From Paenibacillus beijingensis (lineage in GTDB: Bacteria; Bacillota; Bacilli; Paenibacillales; Paenibacillaceae): a stretch of 64,000 nucleotides of DNA. Positions 7,141 to 15,810 of this stretch are shown here, piece by piece. The DNA lies in the NCBI RefSeq assembly GCF_000961095.1, contig NZ_CP011058.1, positions 4,852,001 to 4,916,000 on the forward strand, read 5' to 3'. The position numbers were made by a program, and so were the translations under genes. How positions within the stretch are numbered: the first letter of the stretch is position 1; each line of letters begins with the position of its first letter. The notes below the pieces were generated by a model. That model searched no databases. It was not told the origin of the DNA and saw nothing but the letters and a program-made list of their open reading frames with translations.

Positions 7141-7935
7141 ATGAAACGTATAGGGAATGAATGGAGTCCGCAAGTACAAGCCTATTTGGAACGAATCGGA
7201 TTCGACGGCGCTTTGGACGGCAGCGCTGAAACCCTTGCCCTTCTTCAGGAAAGGCATCTTTATTCCGTTCCATATGAAAATCTCGATATTTTGCGACGTA
7301 TACCGCTCTCTTTGGAGGTTGACCATCTTCTCGACAAAATCGTGATGCGTCGCCGGGGCGGCTACTGCTTCGAGTTGAACGCCTTGTTCGGCTGGCTGCT
7401 GCGCGAGCTTGGGTTTCCCGTTACCGATTTGTTCGCCCGGTTCTGGCGTGATGAGCCCGATACCCCGCCTAAGAGGCGCCATCATGTGCTGAAGGTGAAA
7501 GCCGGAGATCACGACTATTTGTGCGACGTGGGCGTGGGCGGCGTAATTCCGCGGCGGCCGGTCTTGATTACCGTAAACACGGAGCAGCAGCAGGGGAGCG
7601 AGCGGTACCGGCTCGAACGCGACCCGATGTTCGGACTGATGCTGTGCGAGTGGAAGCGCGGCGTTTGGAGCCGGATCTATTCCTTTACTGATGAACCGCA
7701 GCTGGCCAAAGACTTCCTGATGGCGACATACTGGTGCGAGAACGCTCCTGATTCTATTTTTATGAAAGACCTCATGGTATCGCTTCTTACCCCTGAAGGA
7801 CGAAAAACGATTGCCGGACGCGAATTCCGCACCTTCAGCCCCGAAGGCGTACATACGTTTACTCCGCGAACCGAAGATGAATATGAGAATGCCCTGCAAT
7901 CCTATTTCGGCATCAGCCTGCGTATCGGATCGTGA
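7141..7935 (+). CDS. Arylamine N-acetyltransferase
   Basis: 264-residue cytosolic enzyme of the NAT family that transfers acetyl from acetyl-CoA to aromatic amines and hydrazines. The Cys-His-Asp triad is visible: Cys76 in RGGYCFELN, His115 in RRHHVLKV and Asp129 in YLCDVGVGG. Length fits the family (260-280). An AAGGAGAGC site lies 7 bases before ATG 7141. It is flanked by a terminator upstream and a convergent gene downstream, so it is probably transcribed alone; no strong terminator follows, only weak GGTTCC/GGAACC pairing around 7950-7972. The physiological substrate is not evident from the sequence. Confidence 0.93.
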   Translation: MKRIGNEWSPQVQAYLERIGFDGALDGSAETLALLQERHLYSVPYENLDILRRIPLSLEVDHLLDKIVMRRRGGYCFELNALFGWLLRELGFPVTDLFARFWRDEPDTPPKRRHHVLKVKAGDHDYLCDVGVGGVIPRRPVLITVNTEQQQGSERYRLERDPMFGLMLCEWKRGVWSRIYSFTDEPQLAKDFLMATYWCENAPDSIFMKDLMVSLLTPEGRKTIAGREFRTFSPEGVHTFTPRTEDEYENALQSYFGISLRIGS

Positions 7936-7974
7936 GTCTGAGCGATCCGGTTCCAAGCTCAGTCGGAACCCGGG

Positions 7975-8793
7975 TCATTTTTGCTTGTTCTTTAATCGAT
8001 ATGCGCGGCGTTGAATGCTTAAATAATCATTTTCAATACTCGTATCATACCACTTCTCGTGATACAGATATCCTCCGATCGGCTCATTTTCACACAACGC
8101 ATTCATCGCATCGGTGAGCTGGATTTCCTGGCCTTCTCCGGGATTGATTTCGTTCAAATAATCAAATATAGCCGGCGTAAAAATATATCTGCCCATGACG
8201 ACCAAATTGGACGGCGGATTCGTCTTCGGTTTTTCGACAATGCGGTTTATTTGCACCGTACGCGAAGAAGAGTAACCGCCGATATCCGCAACACCGTAAT
8301 GGGAAAGCCTCTCCTCAGGGACGACCTGCAATCCGACAACGGAAGTTCGGCATTTCTCATACAGCGAAATGAGCGGCAGCAGGGGCGAGGGCTGCTCTAA
8401 ACTTACCTGATCCGGAAGCAGAACGGCAAAAGCATCGCCGGCCGCAAATGTGCTGGCAAGATGAACCGCGCTGCCGAGCCCAAGCGCCTCTGATTGACGT
8501 ACATAATGGATTTGCACGGGCGGTGGAGCGATTTTTGGCAGCCAATACGTTTTATTGTGCTTGGTCAAAAACGATTCCAGTTCCATCGAGCGGTCGAAAT
8601 AATCCATAATGCTCGTTTTGCTGCGGGATAAAATAATCAGTATTTCTTTTATCCCTGCCCCGATCGCCTCTTGTACGACATAATCGATTACAGGACGGCC
8701 GCTAATCGGGAACATTTCTTTAGGAACCGCTTTAGTTACGGGCAAATTGCGTGTTCCGTATCCGGCGGCTGGAATAATCGCTTTCGTAATCAA
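7975..8793 (-). CDS. UTP--glucose-1-phosphate uridylyltransferase (GalU/GtaB)
   Basis: 272-residue nucleotidyltransferase making UDP-glucose from UTP and glucose 1-phosphate. The N-terminal sugar-nucleotide signature is present (PAAGYGTRNLPVTKAVPKEM), with the product-site IVEKPK and the C-terminal GEGQEIQLTDAM. It is about 20 residues shorter than B. subtilis GtaB, mostly at the C-terminus. The start is TTG (8793) with an AAGGTGG site 7 bases upstream. It is divergent from UDP-glucose dehydrogenase (9007), which uses its product, so the two form a UDP-glucuronate supply route for an exopolysaccharide or teichuronic-type polymer. Confidence 0.92.
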   Translation of the reverse strand: MITKAIIPAAGYGTRNLPVTKAVPKEMFPISGRPVIDYVVQEAIGAGIKEILIILSRSKTSIMDYFDRSMELESFLTKHNKTYWLPKIAPPPVQIHYVRQSEALGLGSAVHLASTFAAGDAFAVLLPDQVSLEQPSPLLPLISLYEKCRTSVVGLQVVPEERLSHYGVADIGGYSSSRTVQINRIVEKPKTNPPSNLVVMGRYIFTPAIFDYLNEINPGEGQEIQLTDAMNALCENEPIGGYLYHEKWYDTSIENDYLSIQRRAYRLKNKQK

Positions 8794-9006
8794 AGGTCCA
8801 CCTTCTTCGAAAGATTTGATTTCTTATTTGGTAGTATATGAAACGAATGTCGCCCGAAGATTGTACTCTATTCATATTTTCGAACGAAAAAAGCCCGTTT
8901 TTATTCGCCTTTCTATTATAGGGATTTGGATTAGGATAGTCGCACTGACCCTTCTCTTCTCTTGTTCATACACTAGATAATAGAATCGATGGAGGGTGAT
9001 TGATCT

Positions 9007-10290
9007 ATGAAACTATGTGTAGTGGGCGCGGGTTATGTGGGACTTACGACTGCTGCCGTATTATCCGAGCTTGGCCATACGGTCTATTGTATGGACTTGG
9101 ATGATGGAAAGGTGCAGCGGCTGAACCGGGGGATTGTGCCGATCTATGAACCGGGTCTGGATGAGATGATCCGAAGAAACGCGGAACGAAATTCGCTTTT
9201 TTTCGATACGGATATTATCGGGGCGATGAAGCAATGTCCCGTCATTATCATCGCCGTCGGTACGCCATCAGCGAAAGACGGAAGGGCGGATATGGTTTAT
9301 TTGAACGGTGTTCTCGACGAACTTTGTCAAGCGATTGAAAGCCACAAAACGATTATCGTGAAAAGCACCGTACCGCCGGGAACATCCGATTGGCTTGAGA
9401 GGGTGCTGATCGAGAGAGGTGTGCCCGAAGGCCGGTTCGACATCGTTATGAATCCAGAATTTTTGCGGGAAGGGACGGCAATTCACGATACGATTCATCC
9501 GGATCGGATCGTGATCGGGGCAAAGAGCGAAGCCGCCGCGTTAACGGTGAAAAACTTGTACGCATCCATTCAAACCGTCTTCCTGCTGACGGACCGCACG
9601 GGAGCAGAGATGATCAAATATGCTTCCAACGCCTTCCTGGCTACAAAAATCTCCTTTATCAACGAAATCTCCCGGATATGCGAAGCTTACGGTACGGACG
9701 TAATGAACGTTGCCGCAGGCATCGGGCTGGACACCCGGATCGGATCAAGGTTTTTGCAGGCGGGACTTGGCTACGGTGGTTCTTGTCTGCCGAAAGATGT
9801 ACGGGCCCTAAACCATGCCGCAGACACGAAAAAGGTCAAACTCAAGCTGTTGGAAGCTGTGGAGCAGATCAACCGGTCACAAGTGGACGTTTATATGAAT
9901 AAGTTATTCCAAACGTTAGGCAATTCCTCCGATAAACGGACGATTGCCGTTCTAGGAGCAACTTTCAAAGAGAACACCGACGATATCCGGTATTCCCAAG
10001 CGATAGCGCTTATGGACAAATTGGTCCGTAAAGGCTGCCATGTGCATGCATATGACCCGATCGTATCGCCTAAACTGCTGTCGGTTGACTGGTACGAAAC
10101 GCCGTACGATGCCGTTAATGGCGCCGATGCGGTCGTGATCGCCACGAATTGGGGAGAATTCGCCCAACTGGATTGGAACAAGATTCGCGATTTGATGGCC
10201 GGGGATATCGTGCTTGACGGGCGCAACGGGATCGACAAATCCTCGATTGAAATGACGGGACTTCGGTATGTTGGAGTTGGTCGGGGATGA
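9007..10290 (+). CDS. UDP-glucose 6-dehydrogenase
   Basis: 427 residues; oxidises UDP-glucose to UDP-glucuronate with two NAD+. The N-terminal Rossmann motif VVGAGYVGL, central K204/N208 (EMIKYASNAF) and the catalytic Cys260 in GYGGSCLPKD are all present, and the C-terminal UDP-binding domain (about 310-420) has GATFKENTDDIRYS. GGAGGGTG lies 10 bases before the ATG. The next gene starts at 10287, overlapping the stop by 4 bases, so UDP-glucuronate is probably passed straight to the epimerase. Confidence 0.95.
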   Translation: MKLCVVGAGYVGLTTAAVLSELGHTVYCMDLDDGKVQRLNRGIVPIYEPGLDEMIRRNAERNSLFFDTDIIGAMKQCPVIIIAVGTPSAKDGRADMVYLNGVLDELCQAIESHKTIIVKSTVPPGTSDWLERVLIERGVPEGRFDIVMNPEFLREGTAIHDTIHPDRIVIGAKSEAAALTVKNLYASIQTVFLLTDRTGAEMIKYASNAFLATKISFINEISRICEAYGTDVMNVAAGIGLDTRIGSRFLQAGLGYGGSCLPKDVRALNHAADTKKVKLKLLEAVEQINRSQVDVYMNKLFQTLGNSSDKRTIAVLGATFKENTDDIRYSQAIALMDKLVRKGCHVHAYDPIVSPKLLSVDWYETPYDAVNGADAVVIATNWGEFAQLDWNKIRDLMAGDIVLDGRNGIDKSSIEMTGLRYVGVGRG

Positions 10291-11228
10291 ACATTCTCGT
10301 TACAGGAGCAGGCGGCTTTATCGGCTCGCATTTGTGCGAGCATTTGCTGATTGATCCCCGGAACACCGTCATCGGACTCGATGACTTCGTTCGTGAAGAG
10401 CTGAAAACGATCGGTACACGAAATATTGCGCTTCTACTCGGTCACCCTCGTTTCCGGCTGATCAAAGCCAATATGCTGAGTACGGATTGGTTGTCTATAT
10501 TGCAGCATGTGGATGCGGTTTATCATTTGGCCGGCATCCCTGGCGTCCGGGCCAGTTGGGGAAGCGACTTTAAACATTATGTTGGGTCCAATATTATGGC
10601 AACCCAGCAGCTGCTTGAAGCGTGCCGTATGGTGAAAATCCGAACGTTTGTATATGCTTCCACATCGTCGGTCTACGGCGAACAAAAGGGGAAAGTGTCG
10701 GAAGATGCTTCTTTAACACCGCTTTCACCTTACGGCGTAAGCAAACTGACGGGCGAGTATTTATGCCATGTGTATCGGAAAAATTATCAGGTTCCTGTGA
10801 TCATTTTGCGTTACTTCACCGTCTACGGTCCGCGTCAGCGGTCGGATATGGCCTTTCATCGCTTTATTAAGCAGCTGCTGGCTTCGCAGCCCGTCACCTT
10901 GATCGGAGACGGCTCGCAAACAAGAGACTTTACGTATGTCAGCGATTGCGCCTCGGCAACCGCTTCTGTTCTCGGCCGCAGCGATCTCGTCGGTGAAACG
11001 ATCAATATCGGAGGCAAAGAACGGGCATCTATTTCCAAAGTCATTGAAACGTTGGAAACTATTGCAGGCTTGAAAGCGGATATCGTCAAAGCCGGTGAAA
11101 TGCACGGTGAGCCGATGCATACGTGGGCGGACATCTCGAAAGCGCAGCGGCTGCTCGGCTATTCGCCGAAAGTCGGATTAACAGAAGGTTTGCAACGGCA
11201 GCTTCAGCACTTTTCCGAGTTTATCTAG
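10287..11228 (+). CDS. NAD-dependent nucleotide-sugar epimerase (extended SDR)
   Basis: 313 residues of the extended short-chain dehydrogenase family. The N-terminal GAGGFIGSHL binds NAD; the catalytic Tyr149 and Lys153 (YGVSK) and the Ser/Thr patch STSSVYGE match UDP-glucose or UDP-glucuronate 4-epimerases. Translational coupling to UDP-glucose dehydrogenase favours UDP-glucuronate as substrate (making UDP-galacturonate, or UDP-xylose if it decarboxylates). Start ATG overlaps the previous stop (ATGA). A compact terminator follows at 11293. Confidence 0.88.
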   Translation: MNILVTGAGGFIGSHLCEHLLIDPRNTVIGLDDFVREELKTIGTRNIALLLGHPRFRLIKANMLSTDWLSILQHVDAVYHLAGIPGVRASWGSDFKHYVGSNIMATQQLLEACRMVKIRTFVYASTSSVYGEQKGKVSEDASLTPLSPYGVSKLTGEYLCHVYRKNYQVPVIILRYFTVYGPRQRSDMAFHRFIKQLLASQPVTLIGDGSQTRDFTYVSDCASATASVLGRSDLVGETINIGGKERASISKVIETLETIAGLKADIVKAGEMHGEPMHTWADISKAQRLLGYSPKVGLTEGLQRQLQHFSEFI

Positions 11229-11292
11229 GGTTTGTACTGAACCGCATGGGATCAGATCGTGAAACGGGGCTTTAAAATAACAGTTTTCTATT

Positions 11293-11316
11293 TCCGCGCA
11301 ATGCGCGGATTTTTTT
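11293..11316 (+). terminator. Terminator after the nucleotide-sugar operon
   Basis: TCCGCGC (11293-11299)/GCGCGGA (11303-11309) with a 3-base loop and seven T. Between here and 11546 there is also a GC-rich hairpin GCAGCGGCA-gca-TGCCGCTGC near 11438-11458 of unknown role; no convincing gene. Confidence 0.85.
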
Positions 11317-11545
11317 ATGCCAAAACAACAATCGCCGTATTTTCCGCAAGAAGTGCATCCACTGCCTTCGAAGCGGATGCGGCGCCGCTTAGTTGACAGC
11401 GGCGACATACTTGCGATACCGTAGACAACAGAAAGCGCAGCGGCAGCATGCCGCTGCCGGCAAAACCATTTGTTATCGTGCATTCATGATGAGTGCCGAT
11501 TCTTTGGTCATTCGAATTGGCTACGACAGAAAGAGAGGGATTGTA

Positions 11546-12553
11546 TTGATCCGATTTGGTGTTATCGGAACGAACCGCATTACGGATGAATTTATTTCGG
11601 CCGGTAAGCACATTGCCGATTTCGCTGTGACGGCCGTTTATTCCCGAACGGCAGAGAGAGCCGCCGAGTTTGCTGCCAAGCACGATATCGCCCATACGTA
11701 TTCAAGTATCGAAGAGATGGCGGGCAGCGGCGAAATCGATGCCGTCTATATCGCCAGTCCGAATTCCTTTCACGCACAGCAAGCCGTTATCTGCATGAAT
11801 TACGGCCTGCACGTATTATGTGAAAAACCGATCGCGTCTAACATGGCCGAACTTCAGTCGATGATTGAAGCCGCGCAAACAAACGGCGTCCTGCTCATGG
11901 AAGCGATGAAAAACACGTATCTCCCGGGTCTTATCAACCTGCGTGAGCATTTGCCCAAGATCGGAACCGTGCGTCGTTACTTCGCGAGCTACTGTCAATA
12001 TTCCTCCCGCTATGATGCCTATAAAGCCGGAACTGTGTTGAATGCGTTCAATCCTGTTTTCTCCAACGGAGCATTGATGGATATCGGCATTTACTGCCTG
12101 TACCCGCTGATCTACTTGTTCGGGAATCCGTCCCGGGTTCAAGCAACCGGGCTTATGCTGGAATCCGGCGTGGACGGACAGGGCAGCATATTGGCGTCTT
12201 ACCCGGATATGGATGCCCTCATCATCTATTCAAAAATTACCGATTCCCATCTTCCGTCCGAAATTCAGGGAGAGGAAGGAAGCATTGTCATAAACCGTAT
12301 CAACAATCCGACTGCAATCGAAATCCGTTACCGGGACGGACGCGTCGAAGATATTTCGGAACCGGCGGACAAGCCGGCGATGTTTTACGAGATTGAAGGC
12401 TTCATGGAACTGATCCGTAGCGGCAAGCTGCAATCGCCTGTCAACTCGCATCCGAATTCGCTTGGGTCGATGGAAATGATGGTCGAGGCACGCAAGCAAT
12501 TCGGACTTGTCTATCCGGCCGATACTAAAGCGGAGGAAACTGCTGCGAATTGA
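11546..12553 (+). CDS. Gfo/Idh/MocA family oxidoreductase
   Basis: 335-residue NAD(P)-dependent sugar or cyclitol dehydrogenase. The N-terminal Rossmann fold begins RFGVIGTNRIT, and the family signature CEKPIASN with the preceding YIASPNSFHAQQA is clear; the C-terminal half is the GFO_IDH_MocA sheet domain with MEAMKNTYLPG and NGALMDIGIYCLYPL. I chose the TTG at 11546 because GAGAGGG lies 6 bases upstream; in-frame upstream codons from 11393 lack a site and give a non-family N-terminus. It stands between two terminators, so it is monocistronic. The substrate is not evident. Confidence 0.88.
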   Translation: MIRFGVIGTNRITDEFISAGKHIADFAVTAVYSRTAERAAEFAAKHDIAHTYSSIEEMAGSGEIDAVYIASPNSFHAQQAVICMNYGLHVLCEKPIASNMAELQSMIEAAQTNGVLLMEAMKNTYLPGLINLREHLPKIGTVRRYFASYCQYSSRYDAYKAGTVLNAFNPVFSNGALMDIGIYCLYPLIYLFGNPSRVQATGLMLESGVDGQGSILASYPDMDALIIYSKITDSHLPSEIQGEEGSIVINRINNPTAIEIRYRDGRVEDISEPADKPAMFYEIEGFMELIRSGKLQSPVNSHPNSLGSMEMMVEARKQFGLVYPADTKAEETAAN

Positions 12554-12568
12554 ATATTTAAGCGCAGC

Positions 12569-12600
12569 AGCTTCCCGGCGTATGCCGGGAAGCTTTTTTT
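12569..12600 (+). terminator. Terminator after the Gfo/Idh/MocA gene
   Basis: AGCTTCCCGGC (12569-12579)/GCCGGGAAGCT (12584-12594), 4-base loop, T run to 12600. Confidence 0.93.
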
Positions 12601-12714
12601 GCTGCGGAATGAATGGAATTCCAAAGACATATTGGAACAAGCCCGTTCATATGACAAAATAGAAGCGTCTATTTAATTGCTGATGCCGAATCTTGACCGG
12701 GTAAGGAGGCCGTC

Positions 12715-13161
12715 ATGTTCCGCTACGTTCCCGTGTGGATCAGTTCGATTCATCATCTGAAGCGTTGGAATAATCTGATTGTCAACCGGATTGATGTCCG
12801 GCGAGCGTCCGTACCGAAGATCCGGACTTTCCTCCGCTACAAGCCGCTTCCATATTATTCGAGAGGAGATCTGACCTTGAACGAACGGGAGCTCAAGTAT
12901 AAAGCTGAAGTTCTAGCAGAAGGGACTTTAATGTGCTGCTATAATTTGGATGAAAAACTGGCATTCTCTATCCCCTATAAGGATATTAAAGCTTTGGAAC
13001 GTTACCCGTATGGGGACATCGACTGGATTCGAATCAAGAGCGGCAAAGCGACGATGACATACGATTTATTAATGGCGTTCGGCGGCAGCGGACTTGCACC
13101 CGCTAACCGGGCTGTTCGAACAGATGAAATGTATGACATCTTAAAGAGAGGGGGCAATTAG
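12715..13161 (+). CDS. Conserved hypothetical protein, possible PH-like domain
   Basis: 148 residues; I do not recognise the family with certainty. The first 55 residues are basic and hydrophobic without a clear signal peptide. The rest (GDLTLNERELKYKAE, then IPYKDIKALERYP, IRIKSGKATMTYDLL) has the strand rhythm of a bacterial PH-like or GRAM-type domain (threshold, turn, IPY linker). An AAGGAGG site lies 5 bases before the ATG. The stop is followed immediately by the ATG of the YkgJ-type gene, so the two are co-transcribed and probably coupled. Confidence 0.65.
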   Translation: MFRYVPVWISSIHHLKRWNNLIVNRIDVRRASVPKIRTFLRYKPLPYYSRGDLTLNERELKYKAEVLAEGTLMCCYNLDEKLAFSIPYKDIKALERYPYGDIDWIRIKSGKATMTYDLLMAFGGSGLAPANRAVRTDEMYDILKRGGN

Positions 13162-13422
13162 ATGGATTGCAGAATCGGTTGCGCAGCTTGCTGCATCGCC
13201 ATTTCGATTTCATCTCCCATTCCGGGAATGCCGGAGGGCAAGCCCGCCGGAGTCCGCTGTATTCAGCTGACCGAACATAACAGCTGCAAGCTGTTCGGAA
13301 GGCCGGAAAGGCCGGCTGTCTGCAGCGCTCTTTCAGCTTCAGAAGAAATGTGCGGCCAAACGAACGAACAAGCGTTGAAGATTTTGACGGAGATGGAGCG
13401 AATGACAAATCCGAACAAATAA
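13162..13422 (+). CDS. YkgJ-type cysteine cluster protein
   Basis: 86-residue cysteine-rich protein. The pattern CRIGCAACC, then RCIQL, NSCKLFGRPERPAVCSAL and a late CGQT is that of the YkgJ (zinc- or iron-chelating) family. Six or more cysteines are placed to hold a metal. The molecular function of the family is not established. It starts directly after the stop of the preceding gene, with an AGAGGGGG site inside that gene, and is followed by a terminator. Confidence 0.85.
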   Translation: MDCRIGCAACCIAISISSPIPGMPEGKPAGVRCIQLTEHNSCKLFGRPERPAVCSALSASEEMCGQTNEQALKILTEMERMTNPNK

Positions 13423-13464
13423 ATGACAGATTCAACAAAAACATTATGCCTATGAATGTGCAAC

Positions 13465-13504
13465 AAAGATCATGTTTCTGAAACTGGAAACATGATCTTT
13501 TTTT
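13465..13504 (+). terminator. Terminator after the YkgJ-type gene
   Basis: AAAGATCATGTTTC (13465-13478)/GAAACATGATCTTT (13487-13500), perfect 14-bp stem, T run to 13504. The next 320 bases (13505-13830) are AT-rich and hold the leader of the signalling operon; I see no further gene or known riboswitch, and no c-di-GMP (GEMM) core. Confidence 0.92.
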
Positions 13505-13830
13505 AACGACGGCTGAAAGCGTATTCTCAATTCTTTTTAGAAATTAACCCTATTTTTACATATCAATTAGGTGAGAATTGTCTTTTATTATGCTGGTTTA
13601 TTCTGTAAAATAAATGATGAACGAGGACGAATGTCCCGGTTCAAAAGTGACATAAGGACATGAAGCATTAAAAACGGATTTTTTTGCAATAGCAGCAGAG
13701 CAAATATGACAAAAGTTGATTAATCATTACAAATTTTTCGGATTTGGAGGAATTATATGATAGACGTAGAACTATTGAATATAGAATATACATAATAGCT
13801 TGATTTATAAAGAATAAGAGGGACGCATCA

Positions 13831-14883
13831 ATGCAAAACTCGATGTTTTTTAAAAGTGTCATTAGTTCCGACTCGATTTATGATTCAATCGAACTATTAG
13901 GTAGATTTTTGAAAATGTCGATCGGATGCGAGCATATTTGCCTGCTGCTAATGAATGACACCCAATCGCACAAGCCGGCTTCTTATTCGTTTAATATCCA
14001 CGAAACGGATGTCTCCCGGTTCAAGCAAATTGCAAGCAAAACGGATTTTTTTTCGAACGTGCCGGAAGGAATATGCTTTGATGTCGGAAAGACCGTCGAA
14101 CCTGTGAGATCCGTCCTGTCCTTGACAGCGTTCCATTCGATTTATCCTTTCCATATCAATCGAAATTCCGCCTACGGCGCGCTCATTTTCTGTTTCCGTT
14201 CAGAAAGGAGACTGACAGAAGATCAGCTGCGGATATGCCGGATCATTAAAATCCATATGGAGCAATTAATCGAAAAGATTCATTTTCGAAAACAAGTATT
14301 GAAGCAGCAGTCCTATGAAACGTTATTTAATACGCTTCGAATGAAAGACAGCTTCACCGTCAGTCATTGTTACAATGTCGCTTTTTACTCGGCTTTGCTC
14401 GGATCGAAAGCCGGCGTCAGCGAAACCGAGCTGGAACAGTTAAAACTGGCTGCATTGCTGCACGATATCGGCAAAATTGCGATTCCCGATTCGATTCTGC
14501 TCAAGCCGGACCGATTGACGGATGAAGAGTTTGATGTTATTCGGCAGCATCCGATCGTCGGATATGAACTGTTGAAGGATTTGCCGGATGTAAAGTCGAT
14601 TCTTCCCATCGTAAGATGGCATCATGAACGAATTGACGGTCTCGGTTATCCCGACGGGCTTAGCGGAGATTCCATTCCGCTGCTGGTCCGCATCGTTAGT
14701 TTGGCCGACGCGTTTGATGCGATGACATCGACACGGGTATACCGTGATTCATTGTCCGTCCATGAGGTTCGCAAACAACTTCTCATCAACGCAAACAAGC
14801 AATTTGATGAACATCTGGTTCGGATCTTTCTCGATACCATCGATGAATATATGATTATGGACAGGTTCAATCGAGATGACTGA
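13831..14883 (+). CDS. GAF plus HD-GYP domain protein (probable c-di-GMP phosphodiesterase)
   Basis: 350 residues. Residues about 1-150 look like a GAF-type sensor domain and about 165-345 form an HD-GYP domain. The HD pair is at His211-Asp212 (LLHDIGKIAIPD) and the signature GYP at 272-274 (IDGLGYPDGL), followed by ADAFDAMTS, so the metal-dependent phosphodiesterase site appears intact. HD-GYP enzymes hydrolyse c-di-GMP. GAGGG lies about 10 bases before the ATG. The next gene, encoding the opposite activity (GGDEF), overlaps its last 8 bases. Confidence 0.9.
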   Translation: MQNSMFFKSVISSDSIYDSIELLGRFLKMSIGCEHICLLLMNDTQSHKPASYSFNIHETDVSRFKQIASKTDFFSNVPEGICFDVGKTVEPVRSVLSLTAFHSIYPFHINRNSAYGALIFCFRSERRLTEDQLRICRIIKIHMEQLIEKIHFRKQVLKQQSYETLFNTLRMKDSFTVSHCYNVAFYSALLGSKAGVSETELEQLKLAALLHDIGKIAIPDSILLKPDRLTDEEFDVIRQHPIVGYELLKDLPDVKSILPIVRWHHERIDGLGYPDGLSGDSIPLLVRIVSLADAFDAMTSTRVYRDSLSVHEVRKQLLINANKQFDEHLVRIFLDTIDEYMIMDRFNRDD

Positions 14884-15793
14884 AAGAGGGTTGAAAACAG
14901 AATTGGGTAAGAGAATTCTCATCGTTGACGACGAACCAGACAACATACACATTCTTCGAATTTTTTTGGCTTCATTGCAGTATGAGATCTTTGTTGCCGA
15001 ATCGGGAACGGAAGCGCTGGCAGCTGTCAAGGTAATCACACCGGATCTCATCTTATTGGATGTGATGATGCCGGACATGTCGGGGTTTGATATCTGCAAG
15101 CAATTGATAAGCATGGCTGATTTCGATATTCCTATCATTTTTCTGTCCGCTAACGTGCAAAAGAAAGATATTATGAAGGGCCTGCAGCTGGGAGCTTTCG
15201 ATTATCTCACCAAGCCTTATGACCTTGATTTGCTTGAAATGAAAGTGTCGATTGCGCTGAATCAACAGAAGAAGCTGGCGAACTTGCAGCAGGATAATAA
15301 GCTTCTTGCGGAATTGGCTTATGTAGATGCCTTAACAGGCTTATATAACCGTACCTACTTGGATGTTATGATTCAAAAAATTAACGAAGGCGACAAAACC
15401 TTTAAATCCGCGATGATGATTGATATGGATCATTTTAAAGCGATTAACGACACGTTCGGCCATATCATCGGAGATCAGGTGCTGAAAGATATAGCCAACA
15501 TCATTTTTTCTCAAATATCGGTCAATCAGGATATGGCTTTCCGGTATGGAGGAGACGAATTTTTAGTATTGCTGCACGATGAACAAACTTCCGTTGAAGT
15601 AGCCCATTCCATTATTAAAGCGGTCGATGAGATAAAGGTTGGCAGCGAGCCCGGCAAACAATTACACGTTTCCGTAAGTATCGGCGTGACCCATAATGTG
15701 AACCGCCAGACTTTACTACAGATGATATCGCAGGCAGATTGTGCGCTGCTTGGGGCCAAAAACAACGGCCGAAATCGGGTAACGGTTTACTAA
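14876..15793 (+). CDS. Response regulator with GGDEF domain (diguanylate cyclase)
   Basis: 305 residues: REC domain (about 10-125) with phospho-acceptor Asp62 (LLDVMMPD) and the acidic pair DDE, then a GGDEF domain (about 145-305). The signature GGDEF is intact at residues 225-229 (RYGGDEFLVLL), so c-di-GMP synthesis is likely. The inhibitory I-site RxxD that usually lies five residues before GGDEF reads VNQD, so product inhibition may be lost. The start overlaps the HD-GYP gene; the histidine kinase follows 17 bases downstream and is the natural candidate to phosphorylate this REC domain. Confidence 0.93.
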   Translation: MTERGLKTELGKRILIVDDEPDNIHILRIFLASLQYEIFVAESGTEALAAVKVITPDLILLDVMMPDMSGFDICKQLISMADFDIPIIFLSANVQKKDIMKGLQLGAFDYLTKPYDLDLLEMKVSIALNQQKKLANLQQDNKLLAELAYVDALTGLYNRTYLDVMIQKINEGDKTFKSAMMIDMDHFKAINDTFGHIIGDQVLKDIANIIFSQISVNQDMAFRYGGDEFLVLLHDEQTSVEVAHSIIKAVDEIKVGSEPGKQLHVSVSIGVTHNVNRQTLLQMISQADCALLGAKNNGRNRVTVY

Positions 15794-15810
15794 ATTATGA
15801 CGAATGGGTG

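Noticed and set aside
13505..13830. Possible c-di-GMP riboswitch before the HD-GYP/GGDEF operon
   Set aside because: I looked for the GEMM core and tetraloop receptor and found none; the region is AT-rich without matching blocks.
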